A stretch of 64,000 nt of DNA from Oscillibacter hominis (GTDB taxonomy: Bacteria; Bacillota; Clostridia; Oscillospirales; Oscillospiraceae): positions 1,116,001-1,180,000 of the forward strand of contig NZ_CP060490.1 in NCBI RefSeq assembly GCF_014334055.1, read 5' to 3'. Below are positions 10,539 to 20,378 of the stretch, piece after piece. A program made the position numbers and the translations under genes. The notes below the pieces were generated by a model. The model made no database searches and was not told the DNA's origin. It worked only from the letters and a program-made list of their open reading frames with translations. Position 1 is the first letter of the stretch. Each line of letters opens with the position of its first letter.

Positions 10539-11219
10539 ATGAACGGCATCGACAGAATCACTGACCGCATCCGTCAGGACGCCCAGGCCGAGATCGATCA
10601 GATCCGCGCCGAGGCGGAGGCGGAGGCGGCCAAGGTCCGCTCGGCCTACCAGGCCCAGGCGGACCGGGAGAAGAGCGAGTTGGACGGGCGCAGCGAGAAA
10701 AATGCCGCCGAGCGGGAAGAGCGCTTGGTCAGCGTGGCCCACATGGAGGCCCGCAAAGTTACGCTGTCGGCCAAGCAGAAAATGCTGGATGAGGCCTTTG
10801 CCAAGGCGCTGAACCAGCTTTGCTCACTGCCCGAGGAGGAGTATGTGGAGACGCTTGCCCAACTGATGGTGCAGGCAGCCCAGACCGGCAGGGAAGAGGT
10901 CATCTTTTCCCCGGAGGACCGCAGGCGCGTCGGCAAGGCGGCTGTGGCCCGGGCCAACGAGCTGCTGGCCAAAGCCGCGGCTCCGGACTTTCAGCTGGGC
11001 GACTCCAAGGTGGGGGCGCTGCTGAACAAGGTGGCCACCAGCGTGTCCGCGCTGGCGCAGGGGACGGCCATGCTGACGCTCTCTGAAAAGACCCGTGACG
11101 TCCGCGGCGGATTCATTCTTGCGGACCAGAACGTGGAGGTCAACTGCACCTTTGAAACACTGGTGCGCCTCCAGAAGAACGAGATCGCCGGCGAGGTGGC
11201 CAAGATCCTGTTCTCGTAA
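10539..11219 (+). CDS. ntpE: V/A-type ATPase peripheral stalk subunit E
   Basis: Stalk subunit that pairs with the small G/H subunit and caps the A3B3 head. The first 110 residues are charged, alanine-rich coiled coil; the C-terminal part is the globular cap, ending with a GGFILADQNVEVNCTFETLV segment that is typical of subunit E. The 226-residue length is slightly above the usual 190-210. It lies 14 bases after the rotor gene. The start has GGGGA eight bases upstream. Confidence 0.9.
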   Translation: MNGIDRITDRIRQDAQAEIDQIRAEAEAEAAKVRSAYQAQADREKSELDGRSEKNAAEREERLVSVAHMEARKVTLSAKQKMLDEAFAKALNQLCSLPEEEYVETLAQLMVQAAQTGREEVIFSPEDRRRVGKAAVARANELLAKAAAPDFQLGDSKVGALLNKVATSVSALAQGTAMLTLSEKTRDVRGGFILADQNVEVNCTFETLVRLQKNEIAGEVAKILFS

Positions 11220-11238
11220 GGAATTAGGAGGGACTGCC

Positions 11239-12240
11239 TTGAGTCATATCAAAGATACGGATTATCTGTTCCTCTCCAGCCGCATCAAGGCCATGGAGAA
11301 CAGCCTGCTCAGCCGCGACCGCATGGAGGAGCTCTTAGAGAGCCGCAGCGAGGAGGAAATTGCCAAGACTCTGGAGGAGTGCGGCTACCCCAAGCTCTCT
11401 GCCCAGCGTCCGGAGGAGATGGACGAGGCGCTCTCCGCCGCCCGGCAGGAGATGCTGGAGGATTTGAGCGGTTTTGCGCCGGACAGGCGCTACCTGGAGC
11501 TCTTCCGGCTCAAGTACGACTATCACAACCTCAAGGTACTGCTGAAGGCCCAGGCGATGGAGACCGATCCGGGACATATGCTGATGAATCTTGGGCGCGT
11601 GGACACAGCGGCCTTGCGCGAGGCAGCGGAGTCCGGGGAACTGGACGAGCTGCCGCAGGCCCTGGCGGAAGGGTATGTTGAGGCAAAAGAAGTGCTCCAG
11701 ACCACCGGCGACCCCCAGTTGAGCGACGTGGTGCTGGACAGGCGCTGCTATAAGGAGATGCGCGACCTGGCCCAAGCCACCGGAAGCGGCTTTTTGATGG
11801 GCTATGTAAAGGCCATGATCGACGCGGTGAACCTCAGGACCCTGGTCCGCACGCTGCGCATGGGCAAGAGCCCGGAGTTTCTCTCCGGCGTGGTGTTCGA
11901 GGGCGGCACGGTTTCTGCGGATGCCGTGTGCGCGCTGGCTGGCGCCGGAGGCAGCGGCATTGGCGAGGCATATGCCTCCACCGTGCTGGCTGAGGCCGCT
12001 GAGGCGGGTGCCGCCGCCCTCTCCGGAGGACCGCTGACCCGGTTTGAAAAGCTCTGCGACGACGCGGTCAGCGATTATCTGGCCGACGCCAAATATGTGG
12101 CCTTCGGCGAGGCGCCGCTGGTGGGGTATTTGGCCGCCAGGGAAACGGAGTTTACCAACCTGCGCATTTTGCTGATGGGCCGGGCCGCCGGGCTCTCGCC
12201 GGAGATTATCCGGGAAAGGCTGCGTGAAGCGTATGTATAG
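11239..12240 (+). CDS. ntpC: V/A-type ATPase subunit C (rotor-to-stalk connector)
   Basis: Funnel-shaped subunit that sits on the membrane ring and carries the central shaft. The 333-residue product begins SHIKDTDYLFLSSRIKAMENSLLSRDRM, the normal subunit C start, and includes the FRLKYDYHNLKVLLKAQ helix. I place the start at the TTG 11239, six bases after AGGAGGG; the open frame extends upstream into subunit E but that part is a shadow of the previous gene. The 3' end overlaps the next start. Confidence 0.9.
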   Translation: MSHIKDTDYLFLSSRIKAMENSLLSRDRMEELLESRSEEEIAKTLEECGYPKLSAQRPEEMDEALSAARQEMLEDLSGFAPDRRYLELFRLKYDYHNLKVLLKAQAMETDPGHMLMNLGRVDTAALREAAESGELDELPQALAEGYVEAKEVLQTTGDPQLSDVVLDRRCYKEMRDLAQATGSGFLMGYVKAMIDAVNLRTLVRTLRMGKSPEFLSGVVFEGGTVSADAVCALAGAGGSGIGEAYASTVLAEAAEAGAAALSGGPLTRFEKLCDDAVSDYLADAKYVAFGEAPLVGYLAARETEFTNLRILLMGRAAGLSPEIIRERLREAYV

Positions 12241-12541
12241 AATTGCTGTGATCGGGGACTGGGAATCGGTGATGGGCTTTCGGGCCCTGGGATTGGATAC
12301 CTACCCCGTGACATCGCCGGATGAAGCAAGGGAGCTCATTCACCGCCTGGCCAAAGAGGACTGCGCGGTGATCTACCTCACCGAGCAGCTGGCCGCCGGA
12401 TTGACGGCTGAGATTGCCCGGTACAAGGATGAGCTCCGTCCGGCCATCATCCTCATCCCCGGGCGGGAGGGCTCCCTTGGCATCGGAAAGGAGAGCCTCC
12501 AGCGGGCCATTGAACGCGCCGTGGGCGCGGATATCCTGTGA
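12233..12541 (+). CDS. V/A-type ATPase subunit F (NtpG in Enterococcus)
   Basis: Small shaft subunit that binds subunit D and tunes ATPase activity. The sequence MYRIAVIGDWESVMGFRALGLDTYPV is the standard N-terminus, and the family ending with a RPAIILIPG strand followed by an amphipathic helix is present. The ATG at 12233 matches the family start and overlaps subunit C by eight bases. A GTG at 12224 is also in frame and has the better-placed AAAGG, so the protein may have three more residues. Length is about 102-105 aa. Confidence 0.9.
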   Translation: MYRIAVIGDWESVMGFRALGLDTYPVTSPDEARELIHRLAKEDCAVIYLTEQLAAGLTAEIARYKDELRPAIILIPGREGSLGIGKESLQRAIERAVGADIL

Positions 12542-12586
12542 GAAGCGTTCCTTCTGGCGAATCTATCCTGAAAGAAGGTTTTCGTA

Positions 12587-14359
12587 TTGAGTGGTAAAGT
12601 TGTAAAAGTGTCCGGCCCGCTGGTGGTTGCCACCGGCCTCTCGGACGCAAATATGTCCGACGTGGTCCGGGTGGGCCCGCAGCGGCTGATCGGTGAAATC
12701 CTGACGATGAACGGCGACTCCGCCTCCATCCAGGTCTATGAGGAGACCTCGGGCCTTGGCCCCGGCGCCGAGGTGGAGACCACCGGCTACCCCATGAGCG
12801 TGGAGCTGGGCCCCGGCATGATCGAGGGCATCTACGACGGCATCCAGCGCCCGCTGGAAAAGATCGTGGAGAAGGTGGGCGCCTGCATCACCCGCGGCGT
12901 GGAAGTGCCTGCGCTGGATCATGAGAAGAAGTGGGAGTTCACCGCCGTGGTGGAGCCCGGGGCCAAGGTGACCGGCGGCGACATCATCGGCACAGTGCCC
13001 GAGACGCCGGTGGTGCTGCACAAGGTCATGGTGCCTCCCTATCTGAGCGGCACCATCACCAAAATCCAGAGCGGCTCCTTCACAGTGCTGGAGCCGGTGG
13101 CCACGCTGCGCAAAGAGGACGGCAGCGAGGTGGAGCTGACCATGGCCCAGAAGTGGCCCGTCCGCACCGGCCGCCCCTATCAGCACAAGTATCCGCCGGT
13201 CAGGCCTTTGTGCTCCGGCCAGCGCGTGATCGACACCATGTTCCCCATTGCCAAGGGCGGCACTGCCGCCGTCCCCGGCCCCTTCGGCTCCGGCAAGACG
13301 GTGGTGCAGCATCAGCTGGCCAAGTGGTCCGACGTGGACATCGTGATCTACATCGGCTGCGGCGAACGGGGCAATGAGATGACCGACGTGCTCCGGGAGT
13401 TCCCGGAGCTGAAGGACCCCCGCACCGGCGAATCGCTGATGAAGCGCACGGTGCTCATCGCAAACACCTCCGATATGCCTGTGGCCGCCCGTGAGGCCAG
13501 CGTGTACACCGGTATCACCATCGCCGAGTACTTCCGGGATATGGGCTACGACGTGGCCGTCATCGCCGACTCCACCTCCCGCTGGGCTGAGGCGCTGCGT
13601 GAGATGTCCGGCCGCCTGGAGGAGATGCCCGGTGAAGAGGGCTATCCGGCCTACCTCGCCTCCCGGCTTGCCCAGTTCTATGAGCGCGCCGGCAGCGTGG
13701 AGTGCATCGGCTCCGACGACCGCCGGGGCAGCCTGACCGCCGTGGGCGCCGTGTCCCCTCCCGGCGGCGACCTCTCCGAGCCTGTGTCCCAGGCCACCAT
13801 GCGGATTGTCAAGGTGTTCTGGGCACTGGATGCCCAGTTGGCCTATAAGCGCCATTTCCCGGCCATCAACTGGCTGAATTCCTACTCGCTGTATCTGGAC
13901 TCCCTGAAGCCCTGGTTCGACGAGAACTTAGGGAAGGAGTTCATGGCCAACCGTGCCGCCGCCATGAAGCTGCTCCAGAGCGAGGCAAGCCTGAACGAAA
14001 TCGTCCAGCTGGTGGGCAAGGACGCCCTCTCTCCTGCAGACCAGCTGACGCTGGAGGCCGCCCGCATGGTCCGGGAGGACTTCCTCCAGCAAAACGCCTT
14101 TGTGGACGTGGACGGCTTCTCCTCCTATGACCGGCAGGAAAAGCTTCTGAGCCTGATTCTGAACTACGATGCGCTGTGCCGCGCTGCCATTGCCAAGGGC
14201 GCGCCCGCTGCCAAGCTCTTTGATATCCCGGCCCGTGAGAAGATCGGCCGCGCCAAGAGCGTGGAGGTCGACGAATATGCCCAGGCCTATGCAGCCATTG
14301 AGACGGAGATGGAGCAGGAGATCAACGCCATTGTGGACGAGGGAGGTGAGGACCAGTGA
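12587..14359 (+). CDS. ntpA: V/A-type ATPase catalytic subunit A
   Basis: Catalytic subunit that hydrolyses or makes ATP in the A3B3 head. The Walker A loop GPFGSGKT is at residues 231-238; the catalytic-glutamate segment [13 protein letters not shown] and the Walker B segment [20 protein letters not shown] follow. The bulge domain that distinguishes A from B and from F-type beta lies between about residues 110 and 190. Length 590 aa is standard. The start codon is TTG (12587), eight bases after AAAGAAGG, and gives the family N-terminus [14 protein letters not shown]. Confidence 0.96.
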   Translation: MSGKVVKVSGPLVVATGLSDANMSDVVRVGPQRLIGEILTMNGDSASIQVYEETSGLGPGAEVETTGYPMSVELGPGMIEGIYDGIQRPLEKIVEKVGACITRGVEVPALDHEKKWEFTAVVEPGAKVTGGDIIGTVPETPVVLHKVMVPPYLSGTITKIQSGSFTVLEPVATLRKEDGSEVELTMAQKWPVRTGRPYQHKYPPVRPLCSGQRVIDTMFPIAKGGTAAVPGPFGSGKTVVQHQLAKWSDVDIVIYIGCGERGNEMTDVLREFPELKDPRTGESLMKRTVLIANTSDMPVAAREASVYTGITIAEYFRDMGYDVAVIADSTSRWAEALREMSGRLEEMPGEEGYPAYLASRLAQFYERAGSVECIGSDDRRGSLTAVGAVSPPGGDLSEPVSQATMRIVKVFWALDAQLAYKRHFPAINWLNSYSLYLDSLKPWFDENLGKEFMANRAAAMKLLQSEASLNEIVQLVGKDALSPADQLTLEAARMVREDFLQQNAFVDVDGFSSYDRQEKLLSLILNYDALCRAAIAKGAPAAKLFDIPAREKIGRAKSVEVDEYAQAYAAIETEMEQEINAIVDEGGEDQ

Positions 14360-15738
14360 TTCGCGAATATCGTACCATCCAGGAGATCGCCAGCCCGCTG
14401 ATGATGGTCCGCATGGTGGAGAACGTCACCTACGACGAACTGGTGGAAGTGGAACTGCCCGACGGCGGCATCCGCCGCGGCAAGGTGCTGGAGGTCAACG
14501 GCGACACCGCCGTGGTGCAGCTTTTTGAGTCTGCCCAGGGCATCAACCTGGCCCAGTCCAAGGTCCGCTTTTTGGGCCATCCGCTGCAGTTGGGCGTGTC
14601 CGGCGACATGCTGGGCCGAGTGTTCAACGGCATGGGCCAGCCCATCGACGGCGGCCCCGACATCCTGGCGGAGGAGTACCGGGACATCAACGGCCTTCCC
14701 ATGAACCCCGCCGCCCGGGACTACCCCAATGAGTTCATCCAGACCGGCGTTTCCACCATCGACGGCCTGAACACCCTGGTTCGCGGCCAGAAGCTGCCCA
14801 TTTTCTCCGGGTCCGGCCTGCCCCACGCCAACCTGGCCGCCCAGATCGCCCGCCAGGCCAAGGTGTTGGGTGACGACGGCTCCAACTTCGCCGTGGTCTT
14901 CGCCGCCATCGGCATCACCTTTGAGGAATCTGAGTTCTTTGTCAGCGAGTTCCGCCGCACCGGCGCCATCGACCGCACCGTGCTCTTTTCCAACCTGGCC
15001 AACGACCCGGCCGTGGAGCGCATCTCCACGCCCCGCATGGCGCTGACCGCTGCCGAATATCTGGCCTTTGAAAAGGGCATGCACGTGCTGGTCATCATGA
15101 CGGATATCACCAACTACGCCGAGGCGCTGCGCGAGGTCTCCGCGGCCAAGAAGGAAGTGCCCGGCCGCCGCGGCTTCCCAGGCTACCTGTACACGGACCT
15201 TGCCACCATGTATGAGCGGGCCGGCCGCCGTCTTGGGTGCCCCGGCTCCATCACCATGATCCCCATCCTGACCATGCCAGAGGACGACAAGACCCACCCC
15301 ATCCCCGACCTGACGGGCTATATCACCGAGGGCCAGATCATCCTGAGCCGTGAGCTCTTCCGCAAGGGCATCAATCCCCCTGTGGATGTGCTGCCCTCCC
15401 TGAGCCGTCTGAAGGATAAGGGCATCGGCGAGGGCAAGACCAGGGAGGATCACGCCGACACCATGAACCAGCTCTTTGCCGCCTATTCCACCGGCAAGGA
15501 CAACAAGGAGCTGATGAGCATTTTGGGCGAGGCCGCGCTGACGCCCACGGACCTGCTGTTTGCCAAGTTCGCCGACGAGTTTGAGCGGCGCTATGTGAAC
15601 CAGGGCTATGATGAAAACCGCTCCATCCAGGAGACGCTGGACCTGGGCTGGGAGCTGCTGAGCATCCTGCCCACCTCGGAGCTGAAACGGATCAAACAAA
15701 AGCACATCGATAAGTATCTGCCGAAAAAAGAACAGTAA
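14356..15738 (+). CDS. ntpB: V/A-type ATPase regulatory subunit B
   Basis: Non-catalytic nucleotide-site partner of subunit A. The 460-residue sequence has the typical [14 protein letters not shown] start and, where A has a Walker A loop, the degenerate [21 protein letters not shown]. SYSxR-like ending and FERRYVNQG near the C-terminus fit the family. The GTG start (14356) overlaps the stop of subunit A in the arrangement GTGA, so the two are translationally coupled, which suits a 1:1 complex. Confidence 0.96.
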   Translation: MIREYRTIQEIASPLMMVRMVENVTYDELVEVELPDGGIRRGKVLEVNGDTAVVQLFESAQGINLAQSKVRFLGHPLQLGVSGDMLGRVFNGMGQPIDGGPDILAEEYRDINGLPMNPAARDYPNEFIQTGVSTIDGLNTLVRGQKLPIFSGSGLPHANLAAQIARQAKVLGDDGSNFAVVFAAIGITFEESEFFVSEFRRTGAIDRTVLFSNLANDPAVERISTPRMALTAAEYLAFEKGMHVLVIMTDITNYAEALREVSAAKKEVPGRRGFPGYLYTDLATMYERAGRRLGCPGSITMIPILTMPEDDKTHPIPDLTGYITEGQIILSRELFRKGINPPVDVLPSLSRLKDKGIGEGKTREDHADTMNQLFAAYSTGKDNKELMSILGEAALTPTDLLFAKFADEFERRYVNQGYDENRSIQETLDLGWELLSILPTSELKRIKQKHIDKYLPKKEQ

Positions 15739-15749
15739 GGAGTGGGAGC

Positions 15750-16442
15750 ATGCCGAAGATCAATGTGAACCCCACCCGAATGGAGCTGACCCGGCTGAAA
15801 GGAAAGCTCCGCACCGCCCAGCGGGGCCACAAGCTGCTCAAGGATAAGCGGGATGAGCTGATGAAGCAGTTCCTGGACACGGTTCGGGAGGTCAAGGACC
15901 TGCGCGCCAAGGTGGAGGAGGAACTGATGACGGTCCACGGCTCCTTCACCGTGGCCTCGGCCCTCATGTCCTCCGAGGCGCTGGAGCAGGCTTTGATGTA
16001 CCCCAAGCAGAGCGTGGAGCTGTCCATGACGTTCAAAAACATCATGTCGGTCAACGTGCCGGTCTATGAGTTCCGCACCAAGACCCAATCGGACAGCGAC
16101 ATATACCCCTATGGCTTTGCGGCCACCTCCGGCGAGTTAGACACCGCTGTGGACGCCTTGGGGCGGGTATTTCAGGATATGCTGAAGCTGGCGCAGATCG
16201 AAAAGTCCGCTCAGCTGATGGCCGAGGAGATCGAAAAGACCCGCCGCCGCGTCAACGCCCTGGAGTATGTGATGATTCCCGACACCCAGGAGACCATCCG
16301 CTATATCACCATGAAGTTAGATGAAAACGACAGGGCCACCACCACCCGGCTGATGAAGGTGAAGGATATGCTGCTGAAAGAGGCCATTGAGGAGCAGCGT
16401 GCCCGGGACGAGGCCGCCCTGCGGGAATTCCGGAATGCATAG
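15750..16442 (+). CDS. ntpD: V/A-type ATPase central shaft subunit D
   Basis: Rotating shaft inside the A3B3 head. The product (230 aa) begins INVNPTRMELTRLKGKLRTAQRG, the family signature, and is an antiparallel coiled coil: one long helix in residues 5-70 and another in 125-215, with a small middle domain. It is the last ATPase gene of the operon; the whole set is stalk-I-K-E-C-F-A-B-D. Shine-Dalgarno AAGGAG precedes the ATG. Confidence 0.95.
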   Translation: MPKINVNPTRMELTRLKGKLRTAQRGHKLLKDKRDELMKQFLDTVREVKDLRAKVEEELMTVHGSFTVASALMSSEALEQALMYPKQSVELSMTFKNIMSVNVPVYEFRTKTQSDSDIYPYGFAATSGELDTAVDALGRVFQDMLKLAQIEKSAQLMAEEIEKTRRRVNALEYVMIPDTQETIRYITMKLDENDRATTTRLMKVKDMLLKEAIEEQRARDEAALREFRNA

Positions 16443-16449
16443 GAGGCGG

Positions 16450-17190
16450 ATGAAGCGGATTTTGATCGCCGGCCCTCAGCCGGACGACGCCTTTGGCTCG
16501 GTGAGGGCAGTTTCAGACGCTGTTTTGCGCTTTCTGCCCGGTGTGGAGCGTTTGATTTCCCTAAATCCGGAGGAACTTGATTCCTGTGATGGGATGATCC
16601 TGCCCGGCGGAGTCCCCGATGTGGACCCCGCGCTCTACGCAGAGGAAAATCAGGGCAGTCGTGGCGTGAACCCGGCGCTGGACCAGGCGCAGCTGCGAAT
16701 GCTGGACCGGGCGGTGGAGCTTGCCATTCCCGTGCTTGGTATCTGCCGCGGGTATCAGCTGATGAACGTCCATTTCGGAGGCAGCCTGGTGCAGGATGGG
16801 AAGACCAATGGGATTCACCGTGGGGGCGCCAGGGGAGAGGACCTCCACGGCGCATACTCCCTGCCGGGCACTTGGCTGGAGCGTCTCTACGGCCCCAAAA
16901 CCGTGGTCAACACGCTGCATCACCAGTCCATCAAGCGGCTGGCCCCGGAATTTGCCTTGTGCCAGGTCTGGTTTGACGATGCGGTCTCTCCGGAGCGGAG
17001 GCGCTTTCTCTGTGCGGAACTCAGCCGGGGCTCGGAGGAGGACTACACGGAGGAGTGCACGGTAGAGGGAATCTGCCACCGGTCGCTGCCGCTAATCGGC
17101 GTACAGTGGCACCCTGAACTGCTGAGCCCGGATGGAAAGGGTACTGCGGAACCGGAGAAGCTGTTTTTGTATTTTGCCGGATTAAAATAG
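16450..17190 (+). CDS. Class I glutamine amidotransferase-like hydrolase (peptidase C26 family)
   Basis: Predicted cytoplasmic cysteine hydrolase related to gamma-glutamyl-GABA hydrolase (PuuD). The nucleophile elbow LGICRGYQLMNVHFGG carries the Cys, and GVQWHPE supplies the His and Glu of the triad; GGVPDVDPALYAEE matches the family substrate loop. Length 246 aa is normal. It starts eight bases after subunit D, behind AGGAGG, and ends the operon before a terminator. Why it travels with the ATPase is unclear. A role in polyamine or gamma-glutamyl breakdown is plausible from family but not shown. Confidence 0.85.
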   Translation: MKRILIAGPQPDDAFGSVRAVSDAVLRFLPGVERLISLNPEELDSCDGMILPGGVPDVDPALYAEENQGSRGVNPALDQAQLRMLDRAVELAIPVLGICRGYQLMNVHFGGSLVQDGKTNGIHRGGARGEDLHGAYSLPGTWLERLYGPKTVVNTLHHQSIKRLAPEFALCQVWFDDAVSPERRRFLCAELSRGSEEDYTEECTVEGICHRSLPLIGVQWHPELLSPDGKGTAEPEKLFLYFAGLK

Positions 17191-17230
17191 TCGGCTCCGG
17201 GCGCAGTGAAACAAAAATTTCTCTGAATCA

Positions 17231-17273
17231 GTTAAAAAAATTAAGCCGCTTTCAGCGGCTCAATTTTTTTAAC
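17231..17273 (+). terminator. Terminator of the V-ATPase operon
   Basis: Near-perfect 20-bp hairpin (17231-17250 with 17254-17273, one mismatch) with core AGCCGCT/AGCGGCT and a T-run of seven inside the 3' arm. The A-run on the other side makes it potentially bidirectional. Confidence 0.9.
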
Positions 17274-17382
17274 GATGGAAAGCGTCTTTTTCTGAAAATC
17301 TTTGTTTTCCCCCTATGCAAAACGGGGAAAATACGGTAAAATACGTTTGTATGTGATTTTAAAGGTTCGGAGGTTATAGGAC

Positions 17383-18102
17383 ATGGACACTCCCATATAC
17401 AAGCGTGTGCTGCTGAAGATCAGCGGGGAAGCGCTGGCCGGGGACAAACATTCCGGCTTGGATTTTGAGGTCATCGGCCGGGTATGCGATTCCATCCAAG
17501 AGTGTGTGAAGATGGGCGTTCAGGTGGGACTGGTGGTCGGCGGCGGCAACTTCTGGCGGGGCGTCAAGGACGGCGGCGGTCGGATGGAGCGTACAAGGGC
17601 CGACCACATGGGCATGATGGCCACTGTGCTCAACTGCCTTGCGGTGGCGGACGTGCTGGAGCAAAAGGGCGTGGACGTCCGGGTGCAGACCGCCATTGAG
17701 ATGCGGGCCATCGCCGAGCCCTACATCCGCTCCAAGGCCATCCGCCACCTGGAAAAGGGCCGGGTGGTGATCTTTGGCTGCGGCACAGGAAACCCCTTCT
17801 TCTCCACGGATACGGCCGCGGTGCTGCGTGCTGCGGAGATCGGAGCGGAAGTGATCCTGCTGGCAAAGAACATCGATGGGGTGTACTCCGCTGACCCCAT
17901 GAAGGACCCGAAGGCCGTCAAGTACGATTTTATCACCTATGACGACGTGCTGGCCCAGCATCTCCAGGTAATGGATTCCACTGCCACATCGCTGTCCATG
18001 GACAATCATATTCCGGTCCTGCTGTTTGCCCTGAAGGATCCACATAATATCGTCCGCGTTGTCTGCGGAGAGAAAATCGGCACAATTGTGAAGGAGGCAT
18101 AA
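17383..18102 (+). CDS. pyrH: UMP kinase
   Basis: Phosphorylates UMP to UDP in pyrimidine nucleotide synthesis; bacterial amino-acid-kinase fold. The start reads [16 protein letters not shown], with the GGGNFWRG loop near residue 50 and [16 protein letters not shown] around 130-145, both hallmarks of PyrH. Length 239 aa is typical. It has GGAGG ten bases before the ATG and opens the cluster pyrH-frr-uppS-cdsA-dxr-rseP-ispG-polC, a well-known bacterial order. A promoter must lie between the terminator at 17273 and the gene; TAAAAT at 17337-17342 is a possible -10 but no good -35 precedes it. Confidence 0.97.
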   Translation: MDTPIYKRVLLKISGEALAGDKHSGLDFEVIGRVCDSIQECVKMGVQVGLVVGGGNFWRGVKDGGGRMERTRADHMGMMATVLNCLAVADVLEQKGVDVRVQTAIEMRAIAEPYIRSKAIRHLEKGRVVIFGCGTGNPFFSTDTAAVLRAAEIGAEVILLAKNIDGVYSADPMKDPKAVKYDFITYDDVLAQHLQVMDSTATSLSMDNHIPVLLFALKDPHNIVRVVCGEKIGTIVKEA

Positions 18103-18104
18103 CC

Positions 18105-18662
18105 ATGTTAAAAGAGGAATACAAGGTCTATGAGGAAAAAATGAAGAAGAGCATCGAGTCTGTCAGCGCAGACTTTGCTTCCGTCCGCGCCGGCCGGGCC
18201 AACGCCGCTGTGCTGGACCGCATCAGCGTGGACTATTACGGCACGCCCACCCCCATTCAGCAGATTGCGTCCATTGCCTCTCCCGATCCACGCTCCCTGG
18301 TGATCCAGCCCTGGGACGCCTCTGCGGTGAAGGCCATTGAAAAGGCCATTCAGAACTCCGACCTGGGCATCAACCCCCAGAACGACGGCAAGAGCATCCG
18401 TTTGAACTTCCCCCAGCTCACCGAGGAGCGCCGCAAGGAACTGGTGAAGCAGATCCACAAGTATTCCGAGGGCGGCAAGGTGGCGGTGCGCAACATCCGC
18501 CGGGACGCCATGGACCACTTTAAGAAGCTGGAGAAGTCCTCCGAGATCACGGAAGATGAGATGAAGCAGGTGGAGAAGGACCTGCAGAAGCTCACCGACG
18601 ACAGCTGTAAGGAGATCGACAGGCTTCTGGAGAAAAAAGAAAAGGAACTGATGGCGGTCTGA
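18105..18662 (+). CDS. frr: Ribosome recycling factor
   Basis: Splits post-termination ribosomes together with EF-G. The 185-residue protein has the family segments VRAGRANAAVLDRISVDYYG and the conserved C-terminal helix-rich domain with VRNIRRDAMDHFKKLEK. It starts two bases after pyrH, with AAGGAGG seven bases upstream, and its stop overlaps the uppS start. Confidence 0.97.
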   Translation: MLKEEYKVYEEKMKKSIESVSADFASVRAGRANAAVLDRISVDYYGTPTPIQQIASIASPDPRSLVIQPWDASAVKAIEKAIQNSDLGINPQNDGKSIRLNFPQLTEERRKELVKQIHKYSEGGKVAVRNIRRDAMDHFKKLEKSSEITEDEMKQVEKDLQKLTDDSCKEIDRLLEKKEKELMAV

Positions 18663-19435
18663 TGGCGGAGTTTCTATCAAATGACAGGGCGGGGCAGGTG
18701 GACTTGGGCCGCCTGCCCTGCCATATTGCGATTATTATGGACGGCAACGGCCGCTGGGCAAGGCGGCGGGGCCTGCCCCGCACCGCAGGGCACAAGGTGG
18801 GCGCCGAAAACTTCCGGAAAATCGCCACGCACTGCAAGAACCTGGGCGTCAAATACCTGACGGTCTACGCCTTCTCCACGGAGAACTGGAAGCGGTCGGA
18901 AGACGAGGTTGGCGTTATCATGGGACTTTTGAAGCGCTACCTTCTTGAGGCCATCGACACCATGGAACGGGACGACATCCGGCTCCGGTTTTTTGGGGAC
19001 CTCAGCCGAATCTCCCCGGAGCTACAGTCTCTGGTGGATCGAACCAACCGGATTTCCGCTCACCTCAGTGCGGAGGATTTCCAGGCCAATATCTGCCTCA
19101 ACTACGGCGGGCGGGATGAGATTTTGCGGGCAGTACGCCGCTTTGCCTCCGACTGCGCAGCGGGCAAACGGGAGGCGGAGGAGCTGAACGAATCCCTGTT
19201 CTCCGCCTATCTGGACTCTGGCGGTATCCCAGACCCGGAACTGATCATCCGGCCCAGCGGGGAGCTGCGGTTGAGCAATTTCCTGCTGTGGCAGTGTGCC
19301 TATTCTGAATTTTATTTCACCGATACGCTTTGGCCGGATTTCACCGAGTCCCAGTTGGACGAGGCCATTGCTGATTATCAGCACAGGGACCGCCGGTTCG
19401 GTGGTGTAAAGCGAAATTACTTTTCATATTTATGA
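18662..19435 (+). CDS. uppS: Isoprenyl transferase (undecaprenyl diphosphate synthase)
   Basis: Makes the C55 lipid carrier for cell-wall synthesis by cis-prenyl chain elongation. The catalytic segment HIAIIMDGNGRWARRRGL carries the Asp that starts the reaction, followed by GHKVGAENFRKI; the C-terminal RPSGELRLSNFLLWQCAYSEF binds the diphosphate. Length 257 aa is normal. ATG overlaps the frr stop (TGATG). Its product feeds from the isoprenoid units made by Dxr and IspG in this same operon. Confidence 0.96.
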   Translation: MAEFLSNDRAGQVDLGRLPCHIAIIMDGNGRWARRRGLPRTAGHKVGAENFRKIATHCKNLGVKYLTVYAFSTENWKRSEDEVGVIMGLLKRYLLEAIDTMERDDIRLRFFGDLSRISPELQSLVDRTNRISAHLSAEDFQANICLNYGGRDEILRAVRRFASDCAAGKREAEELNESLFSAYLDSGGIPDPELIIRPSGELRLSNFLLWQCAYSEFYFTDTLWPDFTESQLDEAIADYQHRDRRFGGVKRNYFSYL

Positions 19436-19445
19436 GGGAGTTTGT

Positions 19446-20372
19446 ATGAAAGCAAGGATTTTGGTGGCCGTGGTGGGCATTCCCTTTTTGCTTCTGATAC
19501 TGGCGTGGGCGCCCTCCTGGGCCACCTTGGTGCTGGTCTCGGCCATGTGCGTCATTGGAGCCTATGAGCTGATGCACGCGGTGTTGGGGGAGAGGGGAAA
19601 GTCAACCAGGGATCCCGTGGTTTGGGCGGTCCTCTGGGCGGCGCTGCTCTTTTCCGCCTGGCCCTTTGAACGTGATTCCCTCATCCGGTTTTGGGGGGAT
19701 CAGCCTGAGTGGTTCCAGGATATTTTGCAGCGGGGAGACAGCATCGTGGCCCTGCTTGCCTTGATGTTCATCACAGTGCTGTTCTTCAACGCCATCTTCT
19801 ACTATGGGAAGGAGAAGCAGGTCTCCTTCGGCGAGGTGGCGGCGGCCATCTTCGCGGGCATGGTGTTTCCCACGATGCTCTCCTGCCTGCTGCGGCTGCG
19901 GTTGATGGAACAGGGGCAGGCGTGGGTCTTTGTGCCGCTGTGCATCTCCTTCGGCAGCGACACCTTCGCGCTATTCGCAGGAATGCTGTTTGGAAAACAC
20001 AAGTTAGCGCCCCATGTGAGCCCCAAAAAAACGGTGGAGGGCGGCGTCGGAGGCCTTTTGGGCGGTGTGATCGGCATGACGCTCTTCAAGCTGATTACCG
20101 ACACGATGCAGTTTACCTTAACCAGCGAGCCTTCCGTGGCGGCTCAGGCGGGCCTGGGACTCAGTTGGACGTGGGTGATCGTGCTGGGCTTGGTGGGCAG
20201 TGTGATCAGCCAGATCGGTGATCTGAGCTTTTCAGTCATCAAGCGGGAATTCGGCGTAAAGGACTACGGCAATCTGCTGCCCGGCCACGGTGGAATTTTA
20301 GACCGGTTTGACAGCGTGACGTTTGTGGCGCCTTTTGTCTGGGCCCTTTTGAGCTGGAAGATGAGTTGGTGA
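19446..20372 (+). CDS. cdsA: Phosphatidate cytidylyltransferase
   Basis: Integral membrane enzyme making CDP-diacylglycerol for phospholipid synthesis. The C-terminal CDS signature is present as SQIGDLSFSVIKREFGVKDYGNLLPGHGGILDRFDS, with the metal-binding aspartates. The segment FGSDTFALFAGMLFGKHKLAPHVSPKKTVEG is also characteristic. About eight membrane helices; 308 aa. It is eleven bases after uppS and six before dxr. Confidence 0.96.
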   Translation: MKARILVAVVGIPFLLLILAWAPSWATLVLVSAMCVIGAYELMHAVLGERGKSTRDPVVWAVLWAALLFSAWPFERDSLIRFWGDQPEWFQDILQRGDSIVALLALMFITVLFFNAIFYYGKEKQVSFGEVAAAIFAGMVFPTMLSCLLRLRLMEQGQAWVFVPLCISFGSDTFALFAGMLFGKHKLAPHVSPKKTVEGGVGGLLGGVIGMTLFKLITDTMQFTLTSEPSVAAQAGLGLSWTWVIVLGLVGSVISQIGDLSFSVIKREFGVKDYGNLLPGHGGILDRFDSVTFVAPFVWALLSWKMSW

Positions 20373-20378
20373 GGTAAG

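Noticed and set aside
12563..13855. A 430-codon minus-strand frame
   Set aside because: Antisense to the catalytic ATPase subunit gene, no family features.
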